Source of the DNA: Nocardia albiluteola
Lineage (GTDB): Bacteria > Actinomycetota > Actinomycetes > Mycobacteriales > Mycobacteriaceae
Reading direction: 5' to 3'
Assembly: GCF_018860155.1 (NCBI RefSeq)
Contig: NZ_JAHKNI010000004.1
Span: 372,001 to 436,000 of the forward strand
DNA length: 64,000 bases
Numbering within the stretch: the first letter of the stretch is position 1; every line of letters starts with the position of its first letter. The notes beneath the pieces were generated by a model. That model had not been told where the DNA came from. It saw nothing but the letters and a program-made list of their open reading frames with translations, and made no database searches. A program made the position numbers and the translations under genes. Positions 9,238 through 18,710 of the stretch are shown here, in pieces.

Positions 9238-9663
9238 TGCTGGTCGTGCGGTCGCCCGGAAGTCCGGCGGCGGCAACTCAGGCACAGTGAAGGCAGGGTA
9301 ACTACCTCGGGTGTGGGATACTGGCTGTGGATGTGCTTCGATATCGGCCGTATATGCTGGTGAGGAGCGCAACCGCATGGCACCTCGGCTCGACGCCGAT
9401 CATCGCTGCCCCGGACGGTTACCAAGACTCGGCTGTCCGGCGCACGCTGGATGAGCGCTCGGGCCCTGGTGTTGGAAGCCAACAGCCAGGCGCCGCGTGA
9501 TCGGTTACCCGAACGACGACAAACACCGTGATAACGGGTTACGCGGAGCGAAGACCATATGGCCTGACGTCCACGGGGCGGCAGGCGAACAGACAGCGCC
9601 CCCGCGTCGGCCGCGTCACTCTCGTATGTGAGTGGGACGCGCCCGGGGGTCCGAGGAGATTTC
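9238..9663 (+). other. Long 5' region of rne
   Basis: About 430 nt without a large gene precede rne. It contains a TATGCT -10-like hexamer at 9353-9358, a short reading frame with its own ribosome site at 9377-9454, and a small hairpin (9613-9640, GCGTCACTC against GAGT..GACGC) just before the rne ribosome site GAGGAG at 9653-9658. Long rne leaders used for autoregulation are known in other bacteria; that this one works so is inference. Confidence 0.5.
9377..9454 (+). CDS. Possible 25-aa leader peptide upstream of rne
   Basis: An ATG at 9377 with a good ribosome site (GAGGAG at 9362-9367, 9-nt spacing) opens a 25-codon frame beginning MAPRLDADHRC and ending at TGA 9452-9454, 209 nt before rne. 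It has two Cys and several Arg/Pro codons. It is too short for homology and may be chance, but the ribosome site is unusually good for an intergenic region. Confidence 0.3.
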   Translation: MAPRLDADHRCPGRLPRLGCPAHAG

Positions 9664-12600
9664 GTGGCCGATCAAGAGCCGCAGGAAACGTCGCAAGAAA
9701 ACAATGGACGCGCGCCGGCGTCGGCGCCAGGGGTAGGGGAGGCGGCGCAGTTGCCGGAACGTATCCGGGTGCACGCGCTGGCGAAGCTGCTGGGAACCAC
9801 CAGCAAACGCATTCTGGCCCATCTGACCGACATGGGGTCCGAGGCACGCAGCGCCCAATCGAGCCTCGACCGTACGGTCGCCGAATCCGTGCGGGAGGCG
9901 TTCGTACCCGCCGAACCGGTCGAGGCCGCAGCAGCGCAAACCACACCGGCCGAGACCGCGCCCGCGGAGCCGGTCGAGCAGTCGGCTCCCGAGCCGGTGA
10001 CAATTGCCGCCCCGGAGGCAGCGGTCGCGGCGCAGGCCGCCGAGGAGTCCGCCCCCGGCAAGCCCGCCGAGCCGGCCGAGCCGCGTCGGCAGTCGCTGTT
10101 CACCAGCCCCTTCCAGAGTCACCAGCCACAGACCGTCGAGCCGGTCACCTTCGAACAGCCCGCGGTGGTTGCCGCGCCGCTGTTCCTGTCGCCGGATGCC
10201 GCGGCCGCCGAGGAGGCCCGCCGTCAGCGCCGGGCGGCCCGGCAGGCCAAGGCCGAGCAGGAGCGCGCCGAGGAGCGCACGGCGGAGGAACCGGTCGTCA
10301 CGGGCTCCACCACGCAGGACAAGCCCGCTCGGGCCGAATCGGCCCGGGGTTCCGAGGCCGTCGCGGCCGAGTCCGACGATTCCGCCGAGACCGAGGACGC
10401 CGCCGCGACCAGCGACTGGGACGACGATCAGTCCCACGACGACACCGATGACGGCGGCCGTTCGCGCCGCCGCCGCCGGGGTCGCCGCGGCCGGGGCCGG
10501 GGCCGGGGCGAGCAGTCCGCGGACAACGACGGCGACGAGAACGACGAGTCCGACGAGATCGACGAGCCGGCCGAATCCGCCGAATCCGCCGAGGATTCCG
10601 CCGACACCGAGGGCGAGGAGAGCGCGTCCGAGGGTGAAGCGGAGCCGGAGGGCTCGACCCGCCGCCGTCGTCGCCGTCGCCGCCGCAAGGCCGGTGAGGA
10701 TGCCGAGTCCGAGCCGTCGGACGACGATCCGCCGAACACCGTCGTGCACGAGCGCGAGCCGCGCAACAAACGGCGCGCATCCGCCTCGGTCGACGAGGTG
10801 CAGGGCATCAGCGGCTCGACCCGCCTGGAGGCCAAGCGCCAGCGCCGTCGCGACGGCCGCGAGGCCGGGCGCCGTCGCCCGCCGATCCTGACCGAATCCG
10901 AGTTCCTGGCCCGCCGCGAGTCGGTGGACCGGGTGATGGTCGTGCGTGAGAAGGACTTCACCGACCACCCGAGCGCGGTCACCCAGGTGGCGGTGCTCGA
11001 GGACAACATCCTGGTCGAGCACTTCGTGACCAGCACCGGTTCGGCGTCGATGGTCGGCAACGTGTACCTGGGCAGGGTGCAGAACGTGCTGCCGAGCATG
11101 GAGGCGGCCTTCGTCGACATCGGCCGCGGTCGCAACGGCGTGCTGTACGCCGGCGAGGTGAACTGGGAGGCCGCCGGGCTCGGCGGCAAGGAGCGGAAGA
11201 TCGAGCAGGCGCTCAAGCCCGGCGACACCGTGCTGGTGCAGGTCAGCAAGGATCCGGTGGGGCACAAGGGTGCCCGCCTGACCACTCAGATCAGCCTGGC
11301 CGGTCGCTTCCTGGTGTACGTACCCGGCGGCACCTCCACCGGCATCAGCCGCAAGCTGCCCGATACCGAGCGCAAGCGCCTCAAGGAGGTTCTGCGCGAC
11401 ATCGTGCCGCAGGACGCCGGGGTGATCATCCGCACCGCGTCCGAGGGCGTGGCCGAGGCCGAGCTGGCCCGCGACGTGGAGCGGCTGCAGGCCACCTGGA
11501 AGACCATCGAGGAGCAGTCCAAGAACGGCTCGGGCGCGCCCAAGACGCTCTACGAGGAGCCGGACCTGCTGGTCAAGGTCATCCGTGACCTGTTCAACGA
11601 GGACTTCTCCAAGCTCGTCATCGAGGGCGAGCGGTCGTGGACGACGGTCGAGAACTACATCCGCACCGTCGCGCCGGATCTGCTGGCCCGCGTCGAGCAG
11701 TACGACAACCAGAGTGTCGACGTCTTCGGCAGTTTCCGCATCGACGAGCAGCTGGCCAAGGCCCTGGATCGCAAGGTGTGGCTGCCCTCGGGCGGCACGC
11801 TGGTGATCGACCGCACCGAGGCGATGACCGTCATCGACGTCAACACCGGCAAGTTCACCGGCGCGGGCGGTAGCAACCTCGAGGAGACGGTCACCCGCAA
11901 CAACCTGGAGGCGGCCGAGGAGATCGTGCGCCAGATGCGGCTGCGCGACATCGGCGGCATGATCGTCGTCGACTTCATCGACATGGTGCTCGAGTCCAAC
12001 CGGGATCTGGTGCTGCGCAGGCTGACCGAGGCGCTGGGGCGCGATCGCACCCGGCACCAGGTGTCGGAGGTCACCTCGCTGGGTCTGGTCCAGATGACCC
12101 GCAAGAAGCTGGGCACCGGACTGGTCGAGGCGTTTTCGACTACCTGCGAGCACTGCCACGGTCGCGGCATCCTGGTGCACGACTACCCGGTCGAATCCGC
12201 ACCCGCCGAGGAGGGCGCGGGCCGTCGCGAGGGCCGGCGTCGCCGCAAGGACAAGGAGAAGCCGGCCGCACCGGCTCCGGTCGTCGCGATCCCCGCTCCG
12301 GTCGATGCGCATGCCGCGGAGGAGGAGGCGGCCGCCCGGCGGGCGCATCCGGTGGCGCTGGCCATGGCGGCGCATCACGGCGAGGATGTCGAGCCGCACG
12401 AGGCGCAGGCCCACGGCGTGCAGGCTGCCGAGGCCGAAGCGGTTGAGTCGGAGGCACAGCCGGAGGCGGCGGAGGTGTCCGGCGCGGCGGCTCAGGCCGA
12501 CGAGGGCGTTCGCACCCGTCGGCGCCGGATGCGGTCCGGTCGCGAGGCGGGCCGGGAGCATGCGGCATCGGAGTCGGCATCGACCCGGGAGCCGGATGGA

Positions 12601-13005
12601 TCTGCCACCGCTGCTTCGACCCCGGCGGAGAGTGCGCCGGACCGTGTCGCGGCGGGTGAAAATGGCACCGCCCACCGCGAACCGGCTGCAGCGCATGCCG
12701 ACTCGGGCGCCGATACCGCGCAGCCGCATCGTGACTCCGATCGGTCGCAGGCGGCCCCGGCCCACGCCGCCACGGCGACATCCGCGTCGGCCCCGGTGCG
12801 TCGGGAGCGTCGCCGGGTGGCCCGCACGTCGTCCGCGCCGAGCACCGACAACACCGCGGCGGTGTTCGTGCTGAACAGCTCGGACCAGTCGCAGGCCCCC
12901 GCGGTCTCGCTCACCGATTTCGAGCCGCCGGTCGTGGTGCCGCGCAGTCGCCCGCGCCGTCGTGGTGCGGGTCGCGCTGCGGGCGCCCCGGAGCAGAACG
13001 ACTGA
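9664..13005 (+). CDS. rne: Ribonuclease E (RNase E/G family)
   Basis: A 1113-aa single-strand endoribonuclease that starts mRNA turnover and processes rRNA and tRNA. The N-terminus carries an IF2_N-like helical module (IRVHALAKLLGTTSKRILAH, about 35-80), as in M. tuberculosis RNase E. Then come about 270 residues of acidic and Arg-rich low-complexity sequence, an S1 domain around 455-530 (VGNVYLGRVQNVLPSMEAAF), and the DNase I-like catalytic domain with Asp725 (DVNTG) and Asp770 (DFIDM). The Zn-link is Cys828-Cys831 (CEHC). The C-terminal ~280 residues are disordered Ala/Glu/Arg-rich sequence, likely a protein or RNA scaffold. The GTG start at 9664 follows GAGGAG by 5 nt. Confidence 0.97.
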   Translation: MADQEPQETSQENNGRAPASAPGVGEAAQLPERIRVHALAKLLGTTSKRILAHLTDMGSEARSAQSSLDRTVAESVREAFVPAEPVEAAAAQTTPAETAPAEPVEQSAPEPVTIAAPEAAVAAQAAEESAPGKPAEPAEPRRQSLFTSPFQSHQPQTVEPVTFEQPAVVAAPLFLSPDAAAAEEARRQRRAARQAKAEQERAEERTAEEPVVTGSTTQDKPARAESARGSEAVAAESDDSAETEDAAATSDWDDDQSHDDTDDGGRSRRRRRGRRGRGRGRGEQSADNDGDENDESDEIDEPAESAESAEDSADTEGEESASEGEAEPEGSTRRRRRRRRRKAGEDAESEPSDDDPPNTVVHEREPRNKRRASASVDEVQGISGSTRLEAKRQRRRDGREAGRRRPPILTESEFLARRESVDRVMVVREKDFTDHPSAVTQVAVLEDNILVEHFVTSTGSASMVGNVYLGRVQNVLPSMEAAFVDIGRGRNGVLYAGEVNWEAAGLGGKERKIEQALKPGDTVLVQVSKDPVGHKGARLTTQISLAGRFLVYVPGGTSTGISRKLPDTERKRLKEVLRDIVPQDAGVIIRTASEGVAEAELARDVERLQATWKTIEEQSKNGSGAPKTLYEEPDLLVKVIRDLFNEDFSKLVIEGERSWTTVENYIRTVAPDLLARVEQYDNQSVDVFGSFRIDEQLAKALDRKVWLPSGGTLVIDRTEAMTVIDVNTGKFTGAGGSNLEETVTRNNLEAAEEIVRQMRLRDIGGMIVVDFIDMVLESNRDLVLRRLTEALGRDRTRHQVSEVTSLGLVQMTRKKLGTGLVEAFSTTCEHCHGRGILVHDYPVESAPAEEGAGRREGRRRRKDKEKPAAPAPVVAIPAPVDAHAAEEEAAARRAHPVALAMAAHHGEDVEPHEAQAHGVQAAEAEAVESEAQPEAAEVSGAAAQADEGVRTRRRRMRSGREAGREHAASESASTREPDGSATAASTPAESAPDRVAAGENGTAHREPAAAHADSGADTAQPHRDSDRSQAAPAHAATATSASAPVRRERRRVARTSSAPSTDNTAAVFVLNSSDQSQAPAVSLTDFEPPVVVPRSRPRRRGAGRAAGAPEQND

Positions 13006-13017
13006 GTGATCGATCAC
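13006..13017. other. 12-bp perfect palindrome after rne stop
   Basis: GTGATCGATCAC begins immediately after the rne TGA. It could be a protein-binding site but may be coincidental; it is too short to be a terminator. Confidence 0.25.
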
Positions 13018-13019
13018 AG

Positions 13020-13059
13020 CCCGTGGCCCCGCCGTCTCGACGGCGGGGCCACGGGCTTT
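13020..13059 (+). terminator. Strong intrinsic terminator of rne
   Basis: CCCGTGGCCCCGCCGTC (13020-13036) pairs over 17 bp with 13039-13055, followed by CTTTC. It lies 14 nt past the rne stop codon. The stem is very GC-rich and perfect. Confidence 0.85.
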
Positions 13060-13176
13060 CCTGAGCCCGCGCGCGGTTGCGGCGAGTTCACCCCTGCGTA
13101 CCTGCGGGCATGGCGGGCCCGAGCTGGGCGGGGCCGCCGAGCGTCGAGTCGGTGGGTGCGTGCGGCCCGGGCCCGA

Positions 13177-13206
13177 TTAGGTACAGCAGGCCGCGTCCTG
13201 TAATCT
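13177..13206 (+). promoter_or_regulatory. rplU: Candidate promoter for rplU-rpmA
   Basis: TTAGGT (13177-13182) and TAATCT (13201-13206) are separated by 18 nt. The -10 is a fair match in a region otherwise poor in TAnnnT hexamers. If used, it would give a leader of about 200 nt before rplU. Confidence 0.35.
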
Positions 13207-13331
13207 TGGACAGTCGCTGCTCGGCGACAGCACTGTCTTGTGCTGTGCCCGTGGCCCCGGTTCGAACGAGCTCTCAAGGCTCCGCAAGGGCCACCAAGCG
13301 CTGAGGCGGCGTGATTACCAGACCAGTCGTA

Positions 13332-13365
13332 CGGTGGTTTTCCGGTGTGAACCGGCAAACCGCCG
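13332..13365 (+). promoter_or_regulatory. rplU leader hairpin with GUGA (GNRA) tetraloop
   Basis: CGGTGGTTTTCCGGT (13332-13346) folds onto ACCGGCAAACCGCCG (13351-13365), with one mismatch and one G-U pair, capped by GTGA. A 15-bp stem with a GNRA loop 44 nt before the ribosomal protein L21 start is a plausible autoregulatory leader. L21 leaders are known in Firmicutes; equivalence is not shown. Confidence 0.45.
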
Positions 13366-13409
13366 CGAGCAGAGTGCCGAGCACTAGCAGAGAAGAGGGC
13401 AGCCGACCG

Positions 13410-13721
13410 ATGGCAACGTACGCGATCGTCAAGACCGGCGGAAAGCAGTACAAGGTCGCGGTCGGTGACCTGGTGAAGGTCGAGAAGATCGAGGGTGAGC
13501 TGGGCAGCGCGGTGTCGCTGGCGCCCGTGCTCGTCGTCGATGGCGCTGAGCTGACCACCGATGCGGACAAGCTGGCGAAGGTTTCGGTCTCCGCCGAGAT
13601 CATCGACCAGACCAAGGGTCCGAAGATCCGCATCCACAAGTTCAAGAACAAGACCGGCTACCACAAGCGTCAGGGCCACCGTCAGAAGCTGACGGTCCTG
13701 AAGGTCACCGGCATCAAGTAG
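13410..13721 (+). CDS. rplU: 50S ribosomal protein L21
   Basis: A 103-aa 23S rRNA-binding protein of the large subunit. [20 protein letters not shown] is the canonical start, and the basic C-terminus [17 protein letters not shown] is typical. The ATG at 13410 is preceded by AGAGGG. It is followed 40 nt later by rpmA (L27), the usual pair. The stretch from the rne terminator (13059) to this start holds no other gene; it contains the candidate promoter and the tetraloop hairpin listed separately. Confidence 0.98.
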   Translation: MATYAIVKTGGKQYKVAVGDLVKVEKIEGELGSAVSLAPVLVVDGAELTTDADKLAKVSVSAEIIDQTKGPKIRIHKFKNKTGYHKRQGHRQKLTVLKVTGIK

Positions 13722-13761
13722 TCCGACCAGGGGTTCGCACCCCGGCACGAGGAGTTCTGAA

Positions 13762-14028
13762 ATGGCACATAAGAAGGGTGCATCCAGCTCGCGCAACGGT
13801 CGCGACTCGAATGCCCAGCGGCTCGGCGTGAAGCGCTTCGGCGGTCAGGCCGTCAAGGCCGGCGAGATCCTGGTTCGCCAGCGCGGCACGCACTTCCACC
13901 CCGGCGTGAACGTCGGCCGTGGCGGCGACGACACGCTGTTCGCCCTCGAGGCGGGCGCGGTGCAGTTCGGCACCAAGCGTGGCCGCAAGACCGTGAACAT
14001 CGTGGTTCCGGAGCCGGTGCAGGCCTGA
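13762..14028 (+). CDS. rpmA: 50S ribosomal protein L27
   Basis: An 88-aa large-subunit protein near the peptidyl transferase centre. [20 protein letters not shown] is the standard N-terminus without the cleavable Firmicutes extension, and [20 protein letters not shown] is conserved. GAGGAG lies just before the ATG. It is cotranscribed with rplU and terminated by the hairpin at 14066-14103. Confidence 0.98.
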   Translation: MAHKKGASSSRNGRDSNAQRLGVKRFGGQAVKAGEILVRQRGTHFHPGVNVGRGGDDTLFALEAGAVQFGTKRGRKTVNIVVPEPVQA

Positions 14029-14065
14029 CCGGCGCACCGGAGTTCGCTCCACAAGCTTTTTCCGA

Positions 14066-14103
14066 AGCGGGTCAGGGTTTGTCAGAACCCCTGGCCCGCT
14101 TTG
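14066..14103 (+). terminator. Intrinsic terminator after rpmA
   Basis: AGCGGGTCAGGGTTT (14066-14080) pairs with AACCCCTGGCCCGCT (14086-14100) with one wobble or mismatch, followed by TTTGCT. It ends the rplU-rpmA transcript ahead of obg. Confidence 0.8.
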
Positions 14104-14172
14104 CTGTCTACAGGTGCCGCTCGTCCGGGTGGCGTTGCAAACGAACAGTCCTGAAGGAGGATGATCACCGAT

Positions 14173-15633
14173 ATGTCCAAGTTCATCGACCGTGTCGTCT
14201 TGCACGTGCACGCGGGCAAGGGCGGCCACGGATGTGCCTCGGTGCGTCGTGAGAAGTTCATGCCGCTGGGTGGACCCGACGGCGGTAATGGTGGCAACGG
14301 CGGGGATGTGATCCTCGAGGTCGACCCGAACGTGCACACCCTGCTGGACTTCCACTTCCATCCGCACGCCAAGGGCGGCAACGGCAAGCCCGGCGAGGGA
14401 GGCAACCGCGACGGGAAGCAGGGCCAGGATCTGCTGCTGAAGGTGCCCGACGGCACCGTCGTGCTGGGCCCCGACGGCGAGGTAGTGGCGGATCTGATCG
14501 GCGCGGGCGCGACGTACGTGGCCGCGCAGGGCGGACGCGGCGGGCTGGGCAATGCCGCGCTGGTGTCCAAATCGCGCAAGGCGCCCGGTTTCGCGCTGCT
14601 CGGCGAGGACGGGCAGGAGCGCGATCTCGTCCTCGAGCTCAAATCGGTAGCGGACGTGGGGCTGGTCGGCTTTCCGTCGGCCGGCAAGTCCTCGCTCGTC
14701 TCGGTGCTGTCGGCGGCCAAGCCCAAGATCGCGGACTATCCCTTCACGACGCTGGTGCCGAACCTCGGCGTGGTGCAGTCGGGTGACACGACCTTCACCG
14801 TGGCCGATGTGCCCGGTCTGATTCCCGGTGCGAGCGACGGCCGCGGCCTCGGGCTGGACTTCCTGCGGCACATCGAGCGGTGCGCGGTGCTCGCGCACGT
14901 GGTGGACTGCGCCACCCTGGAACCCGGGCGCGATCCGGTCTCGGACGTGGACGCGCTCGAGGCCGAGCTGGCCGCGTACCAGCCCGCGCTGAAGGGCGAC
15001 GCCGGTCTGGGCGATCTGGCCGATCGGCCGCGCGTGGTCATCCTGAACAAGGCCGATGTCCCCGATGCCGACGAGCTGGCCGACTTCGTGACGCCCGAGT
15101 TCGCCGAGCGCGGCTGGCCCGTCTTCAAGATCTCCGCGGTGAGCCGGGAAGGCTTGCGGCCCTTGACCTTCGCCCTGGCCGAGATGGTGGCGCAGTACCG
15201 AGCCGCGCATCCGAAGGCGGAGCCGAAGCGGCAGGTCATTCGCCCGGTCGCCAAGGGCGACAGCGGTTTCCGGGTCATTCGGGATCCCGAGGTCGAGGGC
15301 GGGTTCATTGTGATCGGCGAGCGGCCCGAGCGCTGGGTGCACCAGACCCAGTTCGACAACGACGAGGCCGTGGGCTACCTGGCCGACCGGCTGGCCCGGC
15401 TCGGTGTCGAGGAGCAGCTGGTCAAGATGGGTGCCGAGCCGGGCGCGTCGGTGACCATCGCGGATTACTGCTTCGACTGGGAGCCCGCGATTTCCGCCGG
15501 GGTCGAGACGCTGCTGACTCGTCGCGGCGTGGACCCGCGCCTCGATCAGAGCGACCGCATCTCGGCCGCCGAGCGGAAGCATGCCTCCCGGGTTCGCCGT
15601 GGTCTGGTCACCGAGGACGAAATATCCGAATGA
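14173..15633 (+). CDS. obg: GTPase Obg/CgtA
   Basis: A 486-aa essential ribosome-associated GTPase. The glycine-rich Obg fold occupies residues about 1-158 ([16 protein letters not shown]), then the G domain with P-loop GFPSAGKSS at 166-174, DVPG (G3) and NKAD (G4), and a C-terminal OCT domain (~340-430) typical of actinobacteria. I chose the ATG at 14173, whose product begins [20 protein letters not shown] like other Obg proteins, over an ATG at 14161 that directly abuts the AAGGAGG site (14154-14160). It follows the rpmA terminator, so it probably has its own promoter within 14104-14150. Confidence 0.97.
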   Translation: MSKFIDRVVLHVHAGKGGHGCASVRREKFMPLGGPDGGNGGNGGDVILEVDPNVHTLLDFHFHPHAKGGNGKPGEGGNRDGKQGQDLLLKVPDGTVVLGPDGEVVADLIGAGATYVAAQGGRGGLGNAALVSKSRKAPGFALLGEDGQERDLVLELKSVADVGLVGFPSAGKSSLVSVLSAAKPKIADYPFTTLVPNLGVVQSGDTTFTVADVPGLIPGASDGRGLGLDFLRHIERCAVLAHVVDCATLEPGRDPVSDVDALEAELAAYQPALKGDAGLGDLADRPRVVILNKADVPDADELADFVTPEFAERGWPVFKISAVSREGLRPLTFALAEMVAQYRAAHPKAEPKRQVIRPVAKGDSGFRVIRDPEVEGGFIVIGERPERWVHQTQFDNDEAVGYLADRLARLGVEEQLVKMGAEPGASVTIADYCFDWEPAISAGVETLLTRRGVDPRLDQSDRISAAERKHASRVRRGLVTEDEISE

Positions 15634-15871
15634 TCGCAGCGCGTCGCATTCGTTGCAGGGACCCGCATTCGTTGCCGGGCCTCCGAACGGACGCGGCGGT
15701 CCGGGCAGCGGGTGACCCCGGCCTGCCCTCGATGCCCTCCGCGTTTCGTCAGCGAAATGCGTTCTCCCGCCCGGGTAGTCCGCCGCCGCGCGGTGTGATC
15801 TGCGCGACGGACTCGTGCGGGCGGCGGCATGCGGAAACTATTGTGGTGCTGATCGGTTCGGGTGAAGGTTG

Positions 15872-17011
15872 ATGAGTTCCGGTATGACACAGGTGGATTC
15901 GGACAGCGAGTTGAGTGAGGCGCGCCGGGCGATCGCGTCGGCACGCAGCGTGGTGGTCAAGATCGGGTCATCGGCGCTCACGAGCCTCGAGGGCGGGCTG
16001 GACACGGGCCGGCTCGATCGGCTGGCCGATGCCGTCGAGGCGCGGATGCGCGCGGGATCCGATGTTGTCGTGGTGTCCTCCGGCGCCATCGGGGCGGGCA
16101 TCGCCCCGCTCGGGTTGTCCTCGCGGCCGAAAGACCTGGCGACCAAGCAGGCGGCGGCGAGCGTCGGGCAGCTGGCCCTGGCGCATGCGTGGGGGACCTC
16201 CTTCGGACGGTACGGCCGCACGGTGGGGCAGGTGCTGCTGACCGCCGGTGACTTCTCCCGGCGCGAACATCACCGCAACGCCCAGCGCACCCTGGACCGG
16301 CTGCGGGCGTTGCATGCGATCGCGGTCGTCAACGAGAACGACACCATCGCCACCGACGAGATCCGCTTCGGCGACAACGACCGGCTGGCCGCGCTGGTCG
16401 CGCACCTGGTCGGCGCCGACGCCCTGGTCCTGCTGTCCGATGTGGACGGCCTCTACGACGGCGACCCGCGCAAGGGTTCGGCGACCTTCATTCCCGAGGT
16501 GCGCAGCAGCGCCGATCTGGACGGGGTGATCGCGGGCAGCGGCGGCGCGCTCGGCACCGGCGGCATGGCCTCGAAACTGTCCGCGGCGCGGCTGGCCGCC
16601 GACGCCGGGGTGCCGGTGCTGCTGGCCGCCGCCGCCGACGCCGAGGCCGCGCTGAGTGGCGCGAGCGCCGGGACGGCGTTCGCCGCGCGCCCGGTTCGCC
16701 TGTCCGCCAGGAAGTTCTGGGTCCGCCATGCCGCCGACAGCCGCGGCGCCGTCCTGCTCGACGACGGTGCGGTGCGCGCGGTGGCCGAGCGCCGCCACTC
16801 GTTGCTCGCCGCCGGCATCACCGGCGTACGCGGCCGCTTCTACGGCGGCGACGTCGTCGACCTGATCGCCCCCGACGGCGCGGTGGTCGCCCGTGGCGTC
16901 GCCGAATACGACAGCACCGAACTGCAGACCATGATCGGGCGTTCCACGAACGAACTCCCGGAAGGCATGCAGCGCCCCGTTATTCACGCCGACGACCTGG
17001 TCAAGGTGTAA
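15872..17011 (+). CDS. proB: Glutamate 5-kinase
   Basis: A 379-aa enzyme that phosphorylates glutamate as the first step of proline synthesis. The amino-acid-kinase domain spans about 25-270 ([39 protein letters not shown]), followed by a C-terminal PUA domain from about 285 ([12 protein letters not shown]). ATG 15872 follows GAAGG closely; ATG 15884 and TTG 15869 are alternatives. It is the last gene of the obg-proB run. The 238-nt gap from obg shows nothing beyond a possible promoter. It converges on the type VII secretion operon. Confidence 0.95.
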   Translation: MSSGMTQVDSDSELSEARRAIASARSVVVKIGSSALTSLEGGLDTGRLDRLADAVEARMRAGSDVVVVSSGAIGAGIAPLGLSSRPKDLATKQAAASVGQLALAHAWGTSFGRYGRTVGQVLLTAGDFSRREHHRNAQRTLDRLRALHAIAVVNENDTIATDEIRFGDNDRLAALVAHLVGADALVLLSDVDGLYDGDPRKGSATFIPEVRSSADLDGVIAGSGGALGTGGMASKLSAARLAADAGVPVLLAAAADAEAALSGASAGTAFAARPVRLSARKFWVRHAADSRGAVLLDDGAVRAVAERRHSLLAAGITGVRGRFYGGDVVDLIAPDGAVVARGVAEYDSTELQTMIGRSTNELPEGMQRPVIHADDLVKV

Positions 17012-17018
17012 CGGTTTC

Positions 17019-17045
17019 CCGTTCCGGCAGCTTGTGCCGGGATGG
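17019..17045 (+). terminator. Hairpin between convergent proB and PPE-like gene
   Basis: CCGGCA (17024-17029) pairs with TGCCGG (17035-17040) around GCTTG, with wobble and outer pairs extending the stem to about 10 bp. It lies 8 nt past the proB stop. Confidence 0.5.
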
Positions 17046-17141
17046 CATCCGGACGGGATCGCCGCGCACGGACGGACTAGTCGTGAGGGGTCCCTCACAC
17101 GGCGGCGGCGATCCGCCGCTTCGCGCGCCGCACCGCCAGGT

Positions 17142-18167
17142 TCAGTGGTCGGGAGTGACGCCGGACTGGCCCGGGGCGGGTGCTGCCGTGCTGTTCGGGA
17201 TGGGACCGGTGATGCCCGGCTGACCGCCCGGGTCGTTGAGGGGTGGGCCCGCCGGTGTCGCGGGCGCCGGAGGTGCTGGGGGGCTTGATGATTCGGGTGC
17301 TGCGGGCGCGGGCGCTGCGGGCGCGGGCGCTGCGGGCGCAGGCGCTGCGGGCGCAGGCGCCTGTGGGGCGGGGGCCGTCGACTGTGGGGCGGGGGTAGGC
17401 GTCTGTGGGGCGGGGGCCGTCGACTGTGGGGCGGGGGCGTGGGTGGTCGGTGGTGGTGCCGTGTTCGGGGTCGACTGTGACGGCGCGGGAGTTGCTGGGG
17501 GAGTGGGGTTTTGCGAAGGCTGCTGTTGGTGGGGGGCGGAGGGTTGCTGCTGGGGCAGATGTTGTTGCGGCGCAGTGGTATTCGCGTGCGGGGTGCTCGG
17601 GGTGGTGGCGCCCGGGAGCTCGGGGGGGTCGGGTAGGGCCGGAACGCCGGTGCCCGCCACCGAATATGCGGGTTTGTAGATCATGTTCATCGCCATCACC
17701 GCCTCTTGGCGCAGCGTCTCCTGGACCTGCTGGGCATCGATGACGCGCGCGCCCTCCAGGACGCGGGCAATGGCGCCGATCGGTCCGGCCTCGCCGGGCG
17801 GGGCCACGGCAAGCTTCACCGCCTCGGCCGCGGCGGCCACCGCACCCAGCCGGCCGCCGACCTCGGCCATCACCTCGGCCAGTTCGTCCAGGGCGGCGGC
17901 GAGGCTGCGGGCGCCGGCGCGCGCGGCGTCGGCGGCCGCGCCCTCCCAGCCCGCCGAATTCATCACCTGGTCACTGGAATTGCCGGTGATCGGCATCGAC
18001 CCGGCGATGGCGGCGGCGCTCTCCAGCCACACCGTCGACGCCTGCAGAATCTGCGCGGCATCAATCTGCTGGGCCTTCGCGTAGATCTCCTGCGGCGGCA
18101 TCGACTCGAAATGTTCCATCGCACTGATGTATTCGGGGTCGCTGCGGCGCGGTTGCGCGGCGCTCAT
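17142..18167 (-). CDS. PPE/EspB-like type VII secretion substrate with Pro/Ala/Gln-rich tail
   Basis: A 341-aa protein. Residues about 1-175 are helical and contain a WxG turn (GWEGAAADAARAG) as in WXG100 and PPE-like ESX substrates; the last ~150 residues are low-complexity Pro/Ala/Gln/Thr sequence with short tandem repeats such as APAPQSTAPAPQTPTPAPQ and APAPAAPAPAAP. Its ATG overlaps the stop of the upstream EspC-like gene (4-nt overlap at 18164-18167), so the two are coupled and probably form a secreted pair. EspG is upstream on the same strand. No ESX core ATPase or membrane component lies in the window, so export must use a machine encoded elsewhere. The tail may span or bind the cell envelope, which is inference. 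Confidence 0.75.
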   Translation of the reverse strand: MSAAQPRRSDPEYISAMEHFESMPPQEIYAKAQQIDAAQILQASTVWLESAAAIAGSMPITGNSSDQVMNSAGWEGAAADAARAGARSLAAALDELAEVMAEVGGRLGAVAAAAEAVKLAVAPPGEAGPIGAIARVLEGARVIDAQQVQETLRQEAVMAMNMIYKPAYSVAGTGVPALPDPPELPGATTPSTPHANTTAPQQHLPQQQPSAPHQQQPSQNPTPPATPAPSQSTPNTAPPPTTHAPAPQSTAPAPQTPTPAPQSTAPAPQAPAPAAPAPAAPAPAAPAPAAPESSSPPAPPAPATPAGPPLNDPGGQPGITGPIPNSTAAPAPGQSGVTPDH

Positions 18168-18538
18168 CGGAGTAGCCTCGACGAGATTGCCCGCAGGGCA
18201 GCGGCATTGGCGGCGTCGGCCTCCGCGTACAGTCCGCCGCTGATCAGGAAGGCCTCCTTCATCCGGTAGGAGGCCGCGATGTACCTGTCCAGCGCCTCGG
18301 CGGCGTCGCGGGCCTTGCGGGCGAACCCGGCCTGCAACTGCTGCGCGGAGAAGAAGCCGCCGAAACCCTCCAACCGCGACGCCGACTCCAGGTTCTGCTG
18401 TAACGACAGCAACCTCTCGGCCTGGTCCTCGTACAGCGCGGCGCAGCTGCGCGCCGCGTCCGTGTCGAAACGTACTGTGCCGGTCCGTGCCGCCTGCAGG
18501 AATCGGGCGATGTCGGCCTGGCTGGAATCGGTCGTCAC
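18164..18538 (-). CDS. EspC-like type VII secretion target
   Basis: A 124-aa helical protein starting at GTG 18538, with a ribosome site (AGGGGG) about 8 nt before it. The length and helical pattern fit the T7SS_ESX_EspC family. Near the C-terminus YAEAD (in GGLYAEADAANAA) matches the YxxxD/E secretion signal of ESX substrates. It is the first gene of the coupled pair with the PPE-like gene and lies about 480 nt after espG; the tandem array fills most of that gap. No Trp-x-Gly is present, so it is not a WXG100 itself. The family call comes from context plus the signal motif. Confidence 0.7.
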   Translation of the reverse strand: MTTDSSQADIARFLQAARTGTVRFDTDAARSCAALYEDQAERLLSLQQNLESASRLEGFGGFFSAQQLQAGFARKARDAAEALDRYIAASYRMKEAFLISGGLYAEADAANAAALRAISSRLLR

Positions 18539-18710
18539 TGCGCACCCCCTCGGGCTCTCCTCGGTCGTGCCCAGCCTAACGGCACCGGGGCCGGGCCGGG
18601 ATGTGAAACGATGTCGTTGCACTTCAGCACAGCATACGTTTGTGCAGGTGTGCCGCGTTTTCCGGATCGCGCGGACGCGGCAGATCGGCGCTGTGCCGGA
18701 CACGGCGCGG

